In this document: in pieces, positions 45,561 through 54,949 of the stretch
Numbering within the stretch: the first letter of the stretch is position 1
Layout of the letters: each line of letters starts with the position of its first letter
Source: DYKG01 sp964596185
GTDB taxonomy: Bacteria > Muiribacteriota > Ozemobacteria > Ozemobacterales > Ozemobacteraceae
Assembly: GCA_964596185.1 (NCBI GenBank)
Contig: CAZQUE010000009.1
Location: forward strand, 28,976-92,975
Length of the DNA: 64,000 bases
Reading direction: 5' to 3'
Notes under the pieces: generated by a model
The model's database searches: none
What the model saw: the letters and a program-made list of their open reading frames with translations, nothing else
Told to the model about the DNA's origin: nothing
Position numbers and translations under genes: made by a program

Positions 45561-45598
45561 TTTATAAAGAGAATCTGAAGTTTTTGAGGTTTAACGCG

Positions 45599-47998
45599 AT
45601 GGAAGACGCTTTTAGAATCACGAGAAAAGCTTTCATAATAATTATTTTTAGCGTTTTAGCCTGTGCTCTGTTTTTGAGATTCAAAATTCCTGATGTTTCA
45701 ATCTTGACCAGCCTTGTCTATCAAACCGTTCTTAATCCTTTGATAATGCGCTTCATGTTGATCGGCTACATGGCGGTCATTGCCCTGGGTATTCTTTTCA
45801 TGCCGTTTTCGGCCTTCTTAGTTTACTGGGCTTCAGTAGTGTTTGCAGTTTACTACCTTTTTTCACGCCCTGTTGAAGCCGCGATATTCCTTTCGTTGCT
45901 TTCTATACCAGCTTTAATGAACCGGTTAGGAGCAATTCAGTATCCAGAGGTTAAGATTACTCTGCCGGTTGTTTTTGTAGCATCCATTGCCTTCTCAATC
46001 TTTTCACTGGTAGCGCTCGCCACTTCTTCAATGAATCTGGGAACAAGCCTGTTCCTTCTTTTACCTGCCCTGCACATTCTATCTATGCGACCGGGAGAAG
46101 ATGCCGGCAGCAGGTTTCATGGCGAAGAATCACAGGTTAATACCGGTCTGAGTTCAATTCAGAGCGCACGAAAATCTCTTTCAGCTGACTGGTGGGAATA
46201 TGTCAGACCCCATGTAGAATCGATAGCCTTGAATATTTATCGATTTTTCGACAACTTCAGCGATATCAAGAGCACAACCGGCCAGAGAAATGCTCCTCAC
46301 GTTCATACCAGAGCTCAGGATAATGCCAGAAACATAAACCTGGCGAATCTGAAAAAAAGGGATCGCAATTTCAACGACACCCAATTCCTGCAAAGGGTTA
46401 AAGGCGCATTCTTTACCGTTATGGAAGCCTTCTACAACCATAAGGTAGAAGAAATTCATGCGTTTGTTTCCGACTCCCTTTTCGAACAGTTTCAATCCCA
46501 CATCGCTGAGCAGAAAGCAGCCGGCATCAAGTATCGTTATGAACTTCAGAACCAGGAAGGAAAAAGCGCCCGCTTTTCCATAGACCACGTCTATTCTGAC
46601 CACAGTTTTGACGAAATACAGGTTCTGGTTCAGCTGCAAATCGTTGAAACCCCGACCGACATAAATACCGGCAGGCCCATTGGTGGCAGTCAGGTTAGAA
46701 ATTACCATGAATACTGGTCTTTTATCAGGAGGCCTTCGGCAAAGACCCTGCAAAAACCGGGCCTTATCGAAAAAAGCTGCCCCAACTGCGGTGCTCCTCT
46801 TGTAATCGGCCAGGCAACCGTCTGCAAATCCTGTAATTCATATATCCGTTCAGGATTCTACGACTGGGTTCTGGCCAAAATTACCCAGGGTTGTGAATGG
46901 TCATACTCTGACCCAACCCTTGTTCCCGCCTGGAAAAATCTTAAAGCCGCAGACCCGGATTTCAGTATCCACCAGATTGAAGACCTTGCCGGAGTAATTT
47001 TCTGGAATTTGCGCCTGTCAGATCGCATCAAATCAAGCGAACCGATTTTCAGGTTTGCGGCAGGTGACTTTGCAGAATCAATGGCAAAAAAGTTCAAGGA
47101 AATTCAAAACCAAAAGTTTTCATATTTTGAGAACATCGGCCTGGCATCTGTATCCTTGAAAGGCATTGAAATTGCCTCTGAAACGATCATCATCTACGTT
47201 CTCGTCGTATGGAGCGGAATTCCGGTAAATATTGAAGCAGATGGAAGGGTTGCTGAAAGAATCAGATACAACAAGCCGGTTCGCGATGTTCTTGTTTTCA
47301 GTCGAGACAGTGGTCAGAAAACAAACATGAACAATACTTTGAGCAGCGCCCACTGCCAGAACTGTGGCGGGCCCCTTAAATCAAGCTATGCCACCCATTG
47401 CGGCTATTGTGGTTCACAATTGAACGATGGCAGAGAATGGCAATTACAGAAAATTATTAAGGAAGAATCGAAAGAGTATCAGGAAATTCTTTCGCAAAAA
47501 GCAAAAATCGTCTCAGAAAGGTTTGCCCAGAATATGGCGGTTGAAGCAGCGAAAACCGCTGAAAAAGTTGTTGTCGAAGAAACCAGGTCGGGACGAGATA
47601 TAATTTCAGTCATGGTACAAATTCTTTTGGCTGACAATGTCGTCGATGATGCCGAGATGAGGTTCATCAGGGAAATGGCTGCAAAATACCATATGCCTGA
47701 CGATACGTTGAATGGAATTATCGAATCGATTAAGGAAAATTCGGTCTTTGTTCCCCGACCCCAAAATGGAGTTGAGGCAATGGAAATCCTTAAAGGTGCA
47801 GTAGAAATGGCATACGCCGATGGAGTGCTTGCGCCGGAAGAAGAGAAATCACTCGAATTTTACGCGCAGCAATTTGGGTATTCAAAATTTGATTTAAAAC
47901 GCCTGTTAAAATCAAAAGAAAAAGACATTTACAAAGCTCAGATACGGGCCAAAGCGCAGAAACTGAAAAGCCAGGACCCAGATCAGTCTGCCAATTAA
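45599..47998 (+). CDS. membrane protein with two Tim44-like domains, two zinc ribbons and a TerB domain, 799 aa
   Basis: About four hydrophobic segments fill residues 10-160. A Tim44-like domain follows (FLQRVKGAFFTVMEAFYNHK to the Arg-rich SFIRRP), then zinc ribbon 1 (CPNCGAPLVIGQATVCKSC). A second Tim44-like domain with the same order comes next (KITQGCEW... NLRLSDRIKSSEP... VVWSGIPVN), then zinc ribbon 2 (CQNCGGPLKSSYATHCGYC). A coiled stretch leads to a C-terminal TerB/TerD-associated domain (MVQILLADNVVDDAEMRFIR, GAVEMAYADGVLAPEEEKSL). Tim44 domains bind membranes or small polar ligands; TerB domains are linked to stress and metal resistance. The start at 45599 is set by GAGG 10 bases upstream. 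Confidence 0.78.
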   Translation: MEDAFRITRKAFIIIIFSVLACALFLRFKIPDVSILTSLVYQTVLNPLIMRFMLIGYMAVIALGILFMPFSAFLVYWASVVFAVYYLFSRPVEAAIFLSLLSIPALMNRLGAIQYPEVKITLPVVFVASIAFSIFSLVALATSSMNLGTSLFLLLPALHILSMRPGEDAGSRFHGEESQVNTGLSSIQSARKSLSADWWEYVRPHVESIALNIYRFFDNFSDIKSTTGQRNAPHVHTRAQDNARNINLANLKKRDRNFNDTQFLQRVKGAFFTVMEAFYNHKVEEIHAFVSDSLFEQFQSHIAEQKAAGIKYRYELQNQEGKSARFSIDHVYSDHSFDEIQVLVQLQIVETPTDINTGRPIGGSQVRNYHEYWSFIRRPSAKTLQKPGLIEKSCPNCGAPLVIGQATVCKSCNSYIRSGFYDWVLAKITQGCEWSYSDPTLVPAWKNLKAADPDFSIHQIEDLAGVIFWNLRLSDRIKSSEPIFRFAAGDFAESMAKKFKEIQNQKFSYFENIGLASVSLKGIEIASETIIIYVLVVWSGIPVNIEADGRVAERIRYNKPVRDVLVFSRDSGQKTNMNNTLSSAHCQNCGGPLKSSYATHCGYCGSQLNDGREWQLQKIIKEESKEYQEILSQKAKIVSERFAQNMAVEAAKTAEKVVVEETRSGRDIISVMVQILLADNVVDDAEMRFIREMAAKYHMPDDTLNGIIESIKENSVFVPRPQNGVEAMEILKGAVEMAYADGVLAPEEEKSLEFYAQQFGYSKFDLKRLLKSKEKDIYKAQIRAKAQKLKSQDPDQSAN

Positions 47999-48024
47999 AG
48001 ACTGATCTCGATCAGAAAACTATT

Positions 48025-50343
48025 TTACTTTGTCTCCATTACCCAGATTCCTGACCAGTCTTCGGGCGGCGGGTTTTCTTTCAATAACCGGGCCCGCTCG
48101 ACATAAAGCTTGCTCGGCTTATCGTTGGGATTGATGGCCAGACATTCGCTGAACAGTCTTATGGCCGGGTCCCATTTGCGGGCACGATAGGCAGAAAGAG
48201 CGTCTTTGAAAATTCCCAAAACTTCGCCCAGCCCCGGAAAGCTCTCGGGAGTGTGATAAGAAAGAATCTCATAGACCCCAACCGGCTGAGTTTTGCCCTT
48301 GACCACAACCTTGTCGATTTCCCGCTGCCGATAGGTGCCTTTCAGTTTTTTCATCGTGAATTCACTAACGAGAATTCGCGCACCGTATTGTTTGCAGGCT
48401 GACTCAAGTCGTGAAGCAAGATTTACCCCATCGCCGATTATCGTGAAATCCATGCGTTTGCTTGAACCAATGTTGCCCGAGACAACCAGATCAGTGTTCA
48501 ATCCGACGCCAATATTGACCGGCAACTTGCCCTCGGCAGTTCTGGCGCGATTCCAATACGTCAGCTTTTCCATCATCGCGATCGCCGCACGCACCGAACG
48601 GTCAGCATCGTCATCATGGGCGACGGGAATGCCGAAAGCAGCCATGATCGCATCACCGATAAATTTGTCAAGCATTCCCTCTTCCTGCTGAATGCAATCG
48701 ACCATCAAAGAAAAATACTCGTTGAGCAGAGCTACGGTGCCCTGGGGCCCCAACTGCTCGGTCAGCGGCGTGAAGCCACGAATATCAGAAAACAGAACAG
48801 TACATTCGACATTGGTGCCGCCGAGAATTTCAGTGCCCGAAGCCAGCAACCGGTCCGCGATACCCGGATCCATATAGCGCGACATCGTTGATTTCAAACG
48901 CTTTTCATTGCTGATATCTTCGATGATAATCATTGAACCGATACGCTTCTGATCGATGTTCAACAACGACTGCACTGTCAGATTCACTGACAATATCTCG
49001 TCGCCAATCTTCAACGGTGCATCGACCGAAGTCTGCTGGCGCTGGGTTTCCTGCACCAGCCGCAGCTTTTCCATGACCCAGGCGTTTTCGTCGACAAAGA
49101 ATTCATTGGCCTTTTTATTGAGAATCGTATCGGCATTTATGCGCAGGATACGTGAACAGGCAGCATTGCAGGTAACGATTTTTCCGGCCGCATCGAGAGT
49201 TATCAGTCCATTCGACATCGACTCGAGCATCGCTTCGTTGTAGTTCTTCATCGCCTGCACGTCGGCAAAGAGCTTGGCGTTTTCCAGAGCTATCGAAACC
49301 TGAGCAGTAAACGCACGCAGCCTGGCCTCATCCTCTTGAGAGAATGGCCCGCCGTGTTTGTTCAGCACCTGCGTTACCCCGATCGTTCGGCCATTCTTGT
49401 TTACCACCGGCACACAAAGAATCGAACGGGTAAAAAAACCGGTCTGCTTGTCAAAAGATGGATTGAAGCGCAAATCTGCGTAGGCATAGGGAATATTGAT
49501 GGTGCGACTCGATTTGAAAACCGCCCCGGCAATACCAACATGGCTGGGAAACCTGATCTGAATCGATTCTAGACCCTGCCCCACCTCAGACCAGAGCTCA
49601 TCAGTCTTATCGTCGTGCAAAAAGAGAGTCGAACGCTCGGCATTCAACATGCGCGTCGCTTCGGCCATAACATTCTGCAGCAGTGAACCGAGCTTGATGT
49701 CTGAGGTCATTTCCGAAACGACATTGATAAATTCAAGCTCCTGACGGCGAAGCGTTTCCATCTGTTCGATAAATTTAAAACTCTGCAGCGAAAGCGCACC
49801 CTGGCTCATCATTGCCTCAAACAGTCGCAGATCATTGCGATTGAAATGGCCTTTCCGGCGATTAAGTATCTGAGCCACCGCGATAGTTTCGCCCTTGGCG
49901 GTCTTAACCGGAACACAAAGAATATTACGGGTAACGAAACCGGTGCGCTCATCGACATTGCGGTTAAAGCGCGGATCTGCATAGGCATCAGGCACGATAA
50001 GCCCCTCACCGGTACTGAAAACATGGCCGGCAATACCGGTGGTGTTCAAAATGCGGATCTCACGCATGAAATTGCCCATTGCCACGCGCGAATAAAGCTC
50101 GTTGGTATTGGCATCGTTGAGAAAAATCGAACCACGCTCGGCATTGAGCTTTGAAGTCGCGGTTTCAATAAGCATCTTCAAAACGCCATCGAGAGAATCG
50201 ATCGCTGAAATCCGGTGGGCTATATCGAGCAACAGCTCAGCTTCGGCAAGCCTTTTTCTCTGCGCTCTGACCAGGGCTGAAGTATCGGCCCTGGCAACAG
50301 TCTGTCCGGACGCTTTTGCCAGGCTGCTTTTCTTTTTAACCAT
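48025..50343 (-). CDS. GAF-GAF-PAS class III adenylate cyclase with TPR-like tail, 772 aa
   Basis: Two GAF domains (about residues 48-192 and 217-358), each with an NxxxFN-like ligand region (ADPRFNRNVDERTGFVTRN and ADLRFNPSFDKQTGFFTRS). A PAS domain (about 365-478) is followed by a class III cyclase domain (about 505-690) with metal-binding Asp520 (FSDIRGFT) and Asp564 (DKFIGDAIMAAFG). Adenine-specifying Lys560 and Asp in MDFTIIGDGVN are also present. TPR-like helices follow. It should make cAMP in response to ligands of the GAF or PAS domains. It overlaps the upstream coiled-coil gene by 8 bases. Confidence 0.9.
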   Translation of the reverse strand: MVKKKSSLAKASGQTVARADTSALVRAQRKRLAEAELLLDIAHRISAIDSLDGVLKMLIETATSKLNAERGSIFLNDANTNELYSRVAMGNFMREIRILNTTGIAGHVFSTGEGLIVPDAYADPRFNRNVDERTGFVTRNILCVPVKTAKGETIAVAQILNRRKGHFNRNDLRLFEAMMSQGALSLQSFKFIEQMETLRRQELEFINVVSEMTSDIKLGSLLQNVMAEATRMLNAERSTLFLHDDKTDELWSEVGQGLESIQIRFPSHVGIAGAVFKSSRTINIPYAYADLRFNPSFDKQTGFFTRSILCVPVVNKNGRTIGVTQVLNKHGGPFSQEDEARLRAFTAQVSIALENAKLFADVQAMKNYNEAMLESMSNGLITLDAAGKIVTCNAACSRILRINADTILNKKANEFFVDENAWVMEKLRLVQETQRQQTSVDAPLKIGDEILSVNLTVQSLLNIDQKRIGSMIIIEDISNEKRLKSTMSRYMDPGIADRLLASGTEILGGTNVECTVLFSDIRGFTPLTEQLGPQGTVALLNEYFSLMVDCIQQEEGMLDKFIGDAIMAAFGIPVAHDDDADRSVRAAIAMMEKLTYWNRARTAEGKLPVNIGVGLNTDLVVSGNIGSSKRMDFTIIGDGVNLASRLESACKQYGARILVSEFTMKKLKGTYRQREIDKVVVKGKTQPVGVYEILSYHTPESFPGLGEVLGIFKDALSAYRARKWDPAIRLFSECLAINPNDKPSKLYVERARLLKENPPPEDWSGIWVMETK

Positions 50344-50932
50344 TTTTCGATTCCCTTTGATCGTTTGAATTTAACCGTTCCATTTCGCAACGCATCGCCT
50401 GGATAGTCTGCCGCAACTGCTCGACTTCATCGGCAGCAAGCAGGCGGGCACGACGCACCTCGTTTTCGGTGCGGGTTCTACCGGCTTCTAGTTCTTCTCG
50501 CAATTTGGCTATCATTCCCTGTAATTGCTGAACCTGCAGGGAATATGCCGTATGAGTCGCCTGCACCGCCGTCTCTTTTTCGACCAGCAACCGCTCCAGC
50601 TGAGTTCTCAGGTCGACTATCTGATCATGCAGCTGCCTGATTTCGTCTTTGCCCGCAGCAATGGCTCTTTGCACCTGTTTTTCACGCTCGATGTTGGCAA
50701 ACTCAAGTTCATTGCGCAGAGAAACGATTGTCGCTTTCAGTTGCGCGATTTCCTGACTGCTATCGAGGTGTGCAGCTTCAATTGCGTCTTCGGCCAGAAT
50801 ATTCTTCCTTTCGAGCTCGTTGCGCAATTCAATGATAGTTCGCTGCAAATCTCGAATATCCGTCTGGTTCTTGCCTTCGAGTCGCTCGATAACTTTGTTT
50901 TTGGACATCAGTTCAAGATCCTCGTTTTTCAT
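50336..50932 (-). CDS. coiled-coil protein built from tandem 36-residue repeats, 198 aa
   Basis: After about 25 residues it consists of four full and one partial repeats of 36 residues. Each begins with a hydrophobic heptad run such as IRDLQRTIIELRNELER, IAQLKATIVSLRNELEF, IRQLHDQIVDLRTQLER or VQQLQGMIAKLREELEA, followed by a charged helical spacer. No membrane segment. It precedes the cyclase with an 8-base overlap and shares a promoter with it, so it may scaffold or multimerise the cyclase. An internal ATG at 50908, with GAGGA 9 bases upstream, is an alternative start. Confidence 0.8.
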   Translation of the reverse strand: MKNEDLELMSKNKVIERLEGKNQTDIRDLQRTIIELRNELERKNILAEDAIEAAHLDSSQEIAQLKATIVSLRNELEFANIEREKQVQRAIAAGKDEIRQLHDQIVDLRTQLERLLVEKETAVQATHTAYSLQVQQLQGMIAKLREELEAGRTRTENEVRRARLLAADEVEQLRQTIQAMRCEMERLNSNDQRESKNG

Positions 50933-50985
50933 GCCGATTCGTTCCGCTGGCTTTTAACCACGCAACCTTAACAGCCTTTCAGGGT

Positions 50986-51014
50986 ACCATATCATTCGAA
51001 AATGGCGATGTCAA
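50986..51014 (-). promoter_or_regulatory. promoter of the coiled-coil/cyclase operon
   Basis: On the minus strand a consensus TTGACA is followed after 17 bases by TATGGT, with the TSS about 47 bases before the ATG at 50932. Confidence 0.6.
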
Positions 51015-51053
51015 TTAACCGAAAACGATCCACAATTAAACTGACCCTATAGA

Positions 51054-52541
51054 TCAGCCAATCTCCAGGCGCTTTAGAATACCTTCGCTTTCACGAAAGT
51101 ATGGGTCGCGTTGAATATCTTCAATAATTGAAACACACTCATGCAAAGTTTCAGGACTCCAGCCCCAGCCAGAGTGGACCAAGGTCTGGCCGCCATTTGC
51201 ATTTTCAAAACTAAACTCCAGGCACAAGCGTAAAGGGTCTTGAATAGTGATTTGGGCCTTTTTGTTTACGACTCGCACGGAATGAAGTGTTTCCATTGGA
51301 AAAGCTTCCCATTCACAGGATCGTTCCAATCCGGTTTTGAAACGAATGATTCCCTTTTCGATCTCGATCTGGTCGATCCATTTGCTGCTGTTGTATTCCC
51401 GACTGGTAAAAGAGAAACAAAACAGAATTGCAAAAATGACGAACAGATTCAAATCCCCCTCAACCTTAACCGTTCCTGATGCGAACAGTGCAACAAGAAT
51501 CAGGCCAATAACATTGAAAACCGGTTTCAAATTAAGCGGTGAACTTCTTTTTCCCCAGGGTTTGAAACCAACCGTTGAAAAATATAGTTTGAAAACACCA
51601 TTTTCAAAAAAAATCGGCACCGGAACAATAGTGCCATCTTCATGCCTGGCATATCTTTTTGAACCAATGTTTATATCTTGAGCATTTATCGTCAGCGGCT
51701 GCAGCTCGCATTCTTCAGCAACATCATACTCTTGCGTGCTTTGCGCCTGATACTCCGGGCTTATTTTTGGAGCCAAGTCTGCAGACTGCTGTTTCTGTTT
51801 AGATTGTTCGCCCGGCAAAACTTTGCCAGAATTGCCGCCATAATTGTCGACGTCAAAATCTTCCAATTTTGACTTCTCTGCCAAAGCCAGATCTCTGGAG
51901 GTAATTACCAAGGTCTTCGCCTGTTTTTTTTCAGCAAGAGCAAGATCCTCGGAAGTTATCACCAGCATTTCTGATTCCGGGCCTGGCTTTTTGCTGGAAA
52001 GCTGGGGAAGCTTAACATTCTGCTTCTGCGAAATGTCTGCAACAAAGGGTTGAGAACCCATTGAATCTTCGGTTACGATGTTCCATGGGTTCGGCCCGGC
52101 CGGTAACCCGCTTTTTTTAAGCAGCTCAACGTATAGCCTTCTTGCCTCAGAGTCATTTTCAGAATCATAATAAATGTTGCCTCTGCTTGTCTCGAACCAG
52201 ATACTACATGAGAAACGATCGCTTTTATGTAAAAAAGAGCCTGAGGCTCTCACTCGCCTGATTTCATGGAAATGAATGGTCTTGTTGAAAAAAGCCAGGT
52301 TCTTGCCGCCGGAATAAAACTCTTTAAATATCGCTTTCTCCTGAAATGAAATCGTCATCTTTTCATCGAGGCAGGCAAAAACAATGCCGAACGGCACCAA
52401 CACGCCGCCAGAAAGCAGAGCTTCAATCGAAGCGTCGAGTCCGGCAATCACCAGCAAAAAAACGCCAACGGTGACCGTCAGCATACCAAAAAGCTTGGCT
52501 ATGGCGCAGTCGCGAACAAAAACCAAATCATTCTCAACCAT
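51054..52541 (-). CDS. hypothetical membrane protein, 495 aa
   Basis: Not recognised. Two N-terminal hydrophobic segments (LFGMLTVTVGVFLLVIAGLD and ALLSGGVLVPFGIVFACLD), a beta-rich domain, then a Lys/Gln-rich linker containing two direct repeats (LVITSEDLALAEKKQ and LVITSRDLALAEKSK). A second pair of hydrophobic segments follows (PVFNVIGLILVALFASGTV, NLFVIFAILFCFSF), then a PH-like beta domain. The two halves look similar in layout (TM pair, then beta domain), which may be an internal duplication. Start at the ATG 52541, with AGGA about 11 bases upstream; a TTG at 52550 is less likely. Confidence 0.65.
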   Translation of the reverse strand: MVENDLVFVRDCAIAKLFGMLTVTVGVFLLVIAGLDASIEALLSGGVLVPFGIVFACLDEKMTISFQEKAIFKEFYSGGKNLAFFNKTIHFHEIRRVRASGSFLHKSDRFSCSIWFETSRGNIYYDSENDSEARRLYVELLKKSGLPAGPNPWNIVTEDSMGSQPFVADISQKQNVKLPQLSSKKPGPESEMLVITSEDLALAEKKQAKTLVITSRDLALAEKSKLEDFDVDNYGGNSGKVLPGEQSKQKQQSADLAPKISPEYQAQSTQEYDVAEECELQPLTINAQDINIGSKRYARHEDGTIVPVPIFFENGVFKLYFSTVGFKPWGKRSSPLNLKPVFNVIGLILVALFASGTVKVEGDLNLFVIFAILFCFSFTSREYNSSKWIDQIEIEKGIIRFKTGLERSCEWEAFPMETLHSVRVVNKKAQITIQDPLRLCLEFSFENANGGQTLVHSGWGWSPETLHECVSIIEDIQRDPYFRESEGILKRLEIG

Positions 52542-52580
52542 TTTCGACAAATCCTACCGGCCCAAAAAAATTAAATGATT

Positions 52581-52630
52581 ACTTTGAAAAAAGAAACGGC
52601 ATGGTCAGGCTAACCAGCTTGACCATGCCG
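52581..52630 (-). terminator. rho-independent terminator of the V-ATPase operon
   Basis: On the minus strand CGGCATGGTCA and TGACCATGCCG form a perfect 11-bp stem (12-base loop), followed by TTTCTTTTTT. It is placed 28 bases after the atpK stop. Confidence 0.92.
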
Positions 52631-52658
52631 AACACTACAATAAAATTGATTTAAATCA

Positions 52659-53147
52659 TCAGGGAGCGGTTGCTGCTACTTCAGCTGCAGCTACCATGAT
52701 GTTTGAGTTAAGAATGAGAATGCCGACAACCATGGCGAACAGGCCAACCGATTCGGCAATACCCATGGCAACGATGATGTTACCAAAACCTTTACCACCG
52801 TTGTCAACCAGAGCTCTGACACCAGCACCGCCGATCATGCCCTGAACATAGGCTGAAAAAAGTTCGCAAAGGCCGACACCCACAGCGATGCCGAAAAGAA
52901 CGCCACCGTTGGCTTCAACACCGGCATAGGGGCTCATCAAAAAGTAAAGAATCATGCAGTAGAGAGTCTGGCTGACCGGCATACCGACGAGACCACTGAA
53001 TTTACCTGAAAGCGGCTTGCCTTCTTTGCCTTCTTTTGCCCAGCCTGCTGCCGCAGCAATACCTGCAGCGCGAATGCCAAGACAGCTGCCCAGACCACCA
53101 AAGCCCATTATAAGCCCAAGAGAAAGTTTTCCCAAAATCGCTAACAT
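52659..53147 (-). CDS. atpK: V-type ATPase subunit K (membrane rotor), 162 aa
   Basis: Four-helix rotor subunit made of two hairpins (both start with Gly-rich helices, GLIMGFGGLGSCLGIRAAG and ILFGIAVGVGLCELFSAYVQ-type). The ion-binding Glu is residue 132 (MGIAESVGLF). Gln60 (MPVSQTLYCM) and Gln102 (SAYVQGMIGG) match the positions of Na+-ligand residues known in E. hirae NtpK (Gln65, Gln110, Glu139). The first hairpin lacks a carboxylate, as in other V-type K subunits with a single Glu. Confidence 0.92.
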   Translation of the reverse strand: MLAILGKLSLGLIMGFGGLGSCLGIRAAGIAAAAGWAKEGKEGKPLSGKFSGLVGMPVSQTLYCMILYFLMSPYAGVEANGGVLFGIAVGVGLCELFSAYVQGMIGGAGVRALVDNGGKGFGNIIVAMGIAESVGLFAMVVGILILNSNIMVAAAEVAATAP

Positions 53148-53168
53148 ATTTTCGCTCCTTAGAAGATT

Positions 53169-54938
53169 TTACCGAATTTCCTTGAAAGGATCGTATTTAC
53201 GACCCGCCCATTCCAGCTCAAGATGGTTCGAAAATTCAAGAAGATTCAAACGAACACCATGCGCCAGAACCGCAATAACACCCAGAATTATATTGATACC
53301 ATGGCCGAAAACATATATCGGCACCTTCACCACAAACCAGGGCACCATGGCCGCGATTGCATTGAAAGCCATCGCCACCTTGCCGCCGGCCAGTCCAACC
53401 GCCCAAAGACGAATGTAACTGACGATATCGGAAAAACAGGCCGAGGCATTCTGCAAAATTGCGCCGAAGCCTGCACCCAACCGCGCAAAAATTCCACCTT
53501 CGTTGGCTGAGAACAAGAGAATCAGCACGCCGGAAACCTTGAACAAAGGCATTATCCAGCTTGAAGGCATCAGGAAATCCTGTTTGAGAATCAGGCTGCA
53601 GATAACACCATACATCGCCCACAAAAAGGCAACCCAGCCGATTTCTGAGAGAAGAGTGATATCGATCTTACGTCGCAATGCCTTGTAAATGTGACCCACA
53701 CTCAGATGCACCGTTCCCATTAAAAAGCAGATTCCCTGCAAAAAGATCGTTCCGTCAGAGGTGTTTGGATCGAAAGTATAACTGCTCACCAGTCGATATG
53801 TTTCACCGAACCAGGTGTTGGTAAGCAAACCATAGATCGAAACGCCGCCAAACAGGAACAGACCGAGATTGAGCGCTTTTTTGTCCACACCTTTTTTCAA
53901 AAGCGGCATATAAGCTGCTGCAACCGCGAGAAAGACGATCAGACCATAACCGGCATCGGCAAGCAGGAAGGCACTGAACACGGTAAGCATGATCAGGAAC
54001 ATTCCGCTGATGTCAGCTTCATGATAACTCGGGGTCATGCCCATGAATTCATAAAGGGGCGCAATACTCTGGGCCCATGGCGAATTCTTGAGCATCGTCG
54101 GCGGAATCTCTTCGCCTTCAGGTTCAGAAAACTGCAAAGCAACTTTGATATTTTCTTCTTCAAAGGCTTTACCGAGATCTTCAGCACGGTCAGACGGACA
54201 CCAGCCGCTCAGCACGAAAATCACTTCTTCCTGATAAACCCCGGTCGCTACCTCAGACTGGCGCTTGCGGTTAAGCAGCTTGATATAATGTTTGCGCAGG
54301 TCTTCGAGCCGCAACGAGGCGCAGGAAATCGACTCCTCATGCTCTTCAATCTGCCGCTCATAATTGACCATTTCGGTATCGATGCTGTTGACGTCTCGTT
54401 CGGGCAGAGGAACCTCGAAAAAAGACGGATCATAACTGATCTCATCTCTGGAAGCCGCGATGACAAATGCGACACCCGCTTCGGAGTTGATCAGCTTTCT
54501 GGCTTCGGCCTTGATAGAATCGATGCCATCGGCCGGCCCTTTTAGAAGCTTGACCTTAACGCCATTTTCAAGCAGACACTTGATATCTTCGAGACCGAGC
54601 TGGCCCCATGGCGTAAGCTCCTCGATTTCCCGGCGCAGCTGAATGAGCTTATCTTTGAGCTGAGGAATTGCACGGGAATGCCCGAGAACTTCTTCGACCA
54701 GCCGAGACGGAGTTCCTGGGGGAACCAGCTTATTGTTCTCTGGCGGGGAAACCTGTTCCAGCAAGGATATTACCCGGGTACAATTATCGATCTCGACCGA
54801 CAGCCCCTCTGGCAATTTTATCGTTGTCGCATCGACCGCTTCAACATGCACGGCTTCAGCCGCTTTAAGCACTTCAAGCACCTTTTCACGATCGACAACC
54901 CTGGCGGCGAGCAGGAGCTTTTTCATTGGACTAATCAT
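53169..54938 (-). CDS. atpI: V-type ATPase subunit I (stator), 589 aa
   Basis: N-terminal soluble half with the subunit-I start (MKKLLLAARVVDREKVLEVL), coiled coils, and a C-terminal membrane half with about seven helices, including SYIRLWAVGLAGGKVAMAFN with the conserved Arg that faces the rotor Glu, and VFGHGINIILGVIAVLAHGVRLNLLEF. Start at 54938, with AAGGAGG upstream. Forms the ion half-channels with K. Confidence 0.94.
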   Translation of the reverse strand: MISPMKKLLLAARVVDREKVLEVLKAAEAVHVEAVDATTIKLPEGLSVEIDNCTRVISLLEQVSPPENNKLVPPGTPSRLVEEVLGHSRAIPQLKDKLIQLRREIEELTPWGQLGLEDIKCLLENGVKVKLLKGPADGIDSIKAEARKLINSEAGVAFVIAASRDEISYDPSFFEVPLPERDVNSIDTEMVNYERQIEEHEESISCASLRLEDLRKHYIKLLNRKRQSEVATGVYQEEVIFVLSGWCPSDRAEDLGKAFEEENIKVALQFSEPEGEEIPPTMLKNSPWAQSIAPLYEFMGMTPSYHEADISGMFLIMLTVFSAFLLADAGYGLIVFLAVAAAYMPLLKKGVDKKALNLGLFLFGGVSIYGLLTNTWFGETYRLVSSYTFDPNTSDGTIFLQGICFLMGTVHLSVGHIYKALRRKIDITLLSEIGWVAFLWAMYGVICSLILKQDFLMPSSWIMPLFKVSGVLILLFSANEGGIFARLGAGFGAILQNASACFSDIVSYIRLWAVGLAGGKVAMAFNAIAAMVPWFVVKVPIYVFGHGINIILGVIAVLAHGVRLNLLEFSNHLELEWAGRKYDPFKEIR

Positions 54939-54949
54939 GGTTTTCCTCC

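Noticed and set aside
47981..48007. Inverted repeat GATCAGTC/GACTGATC at the convergent gene ends
   Set aside because: No T-tract follows on either strand and it overlaps the stop codon region, so I do not call it a terminator.
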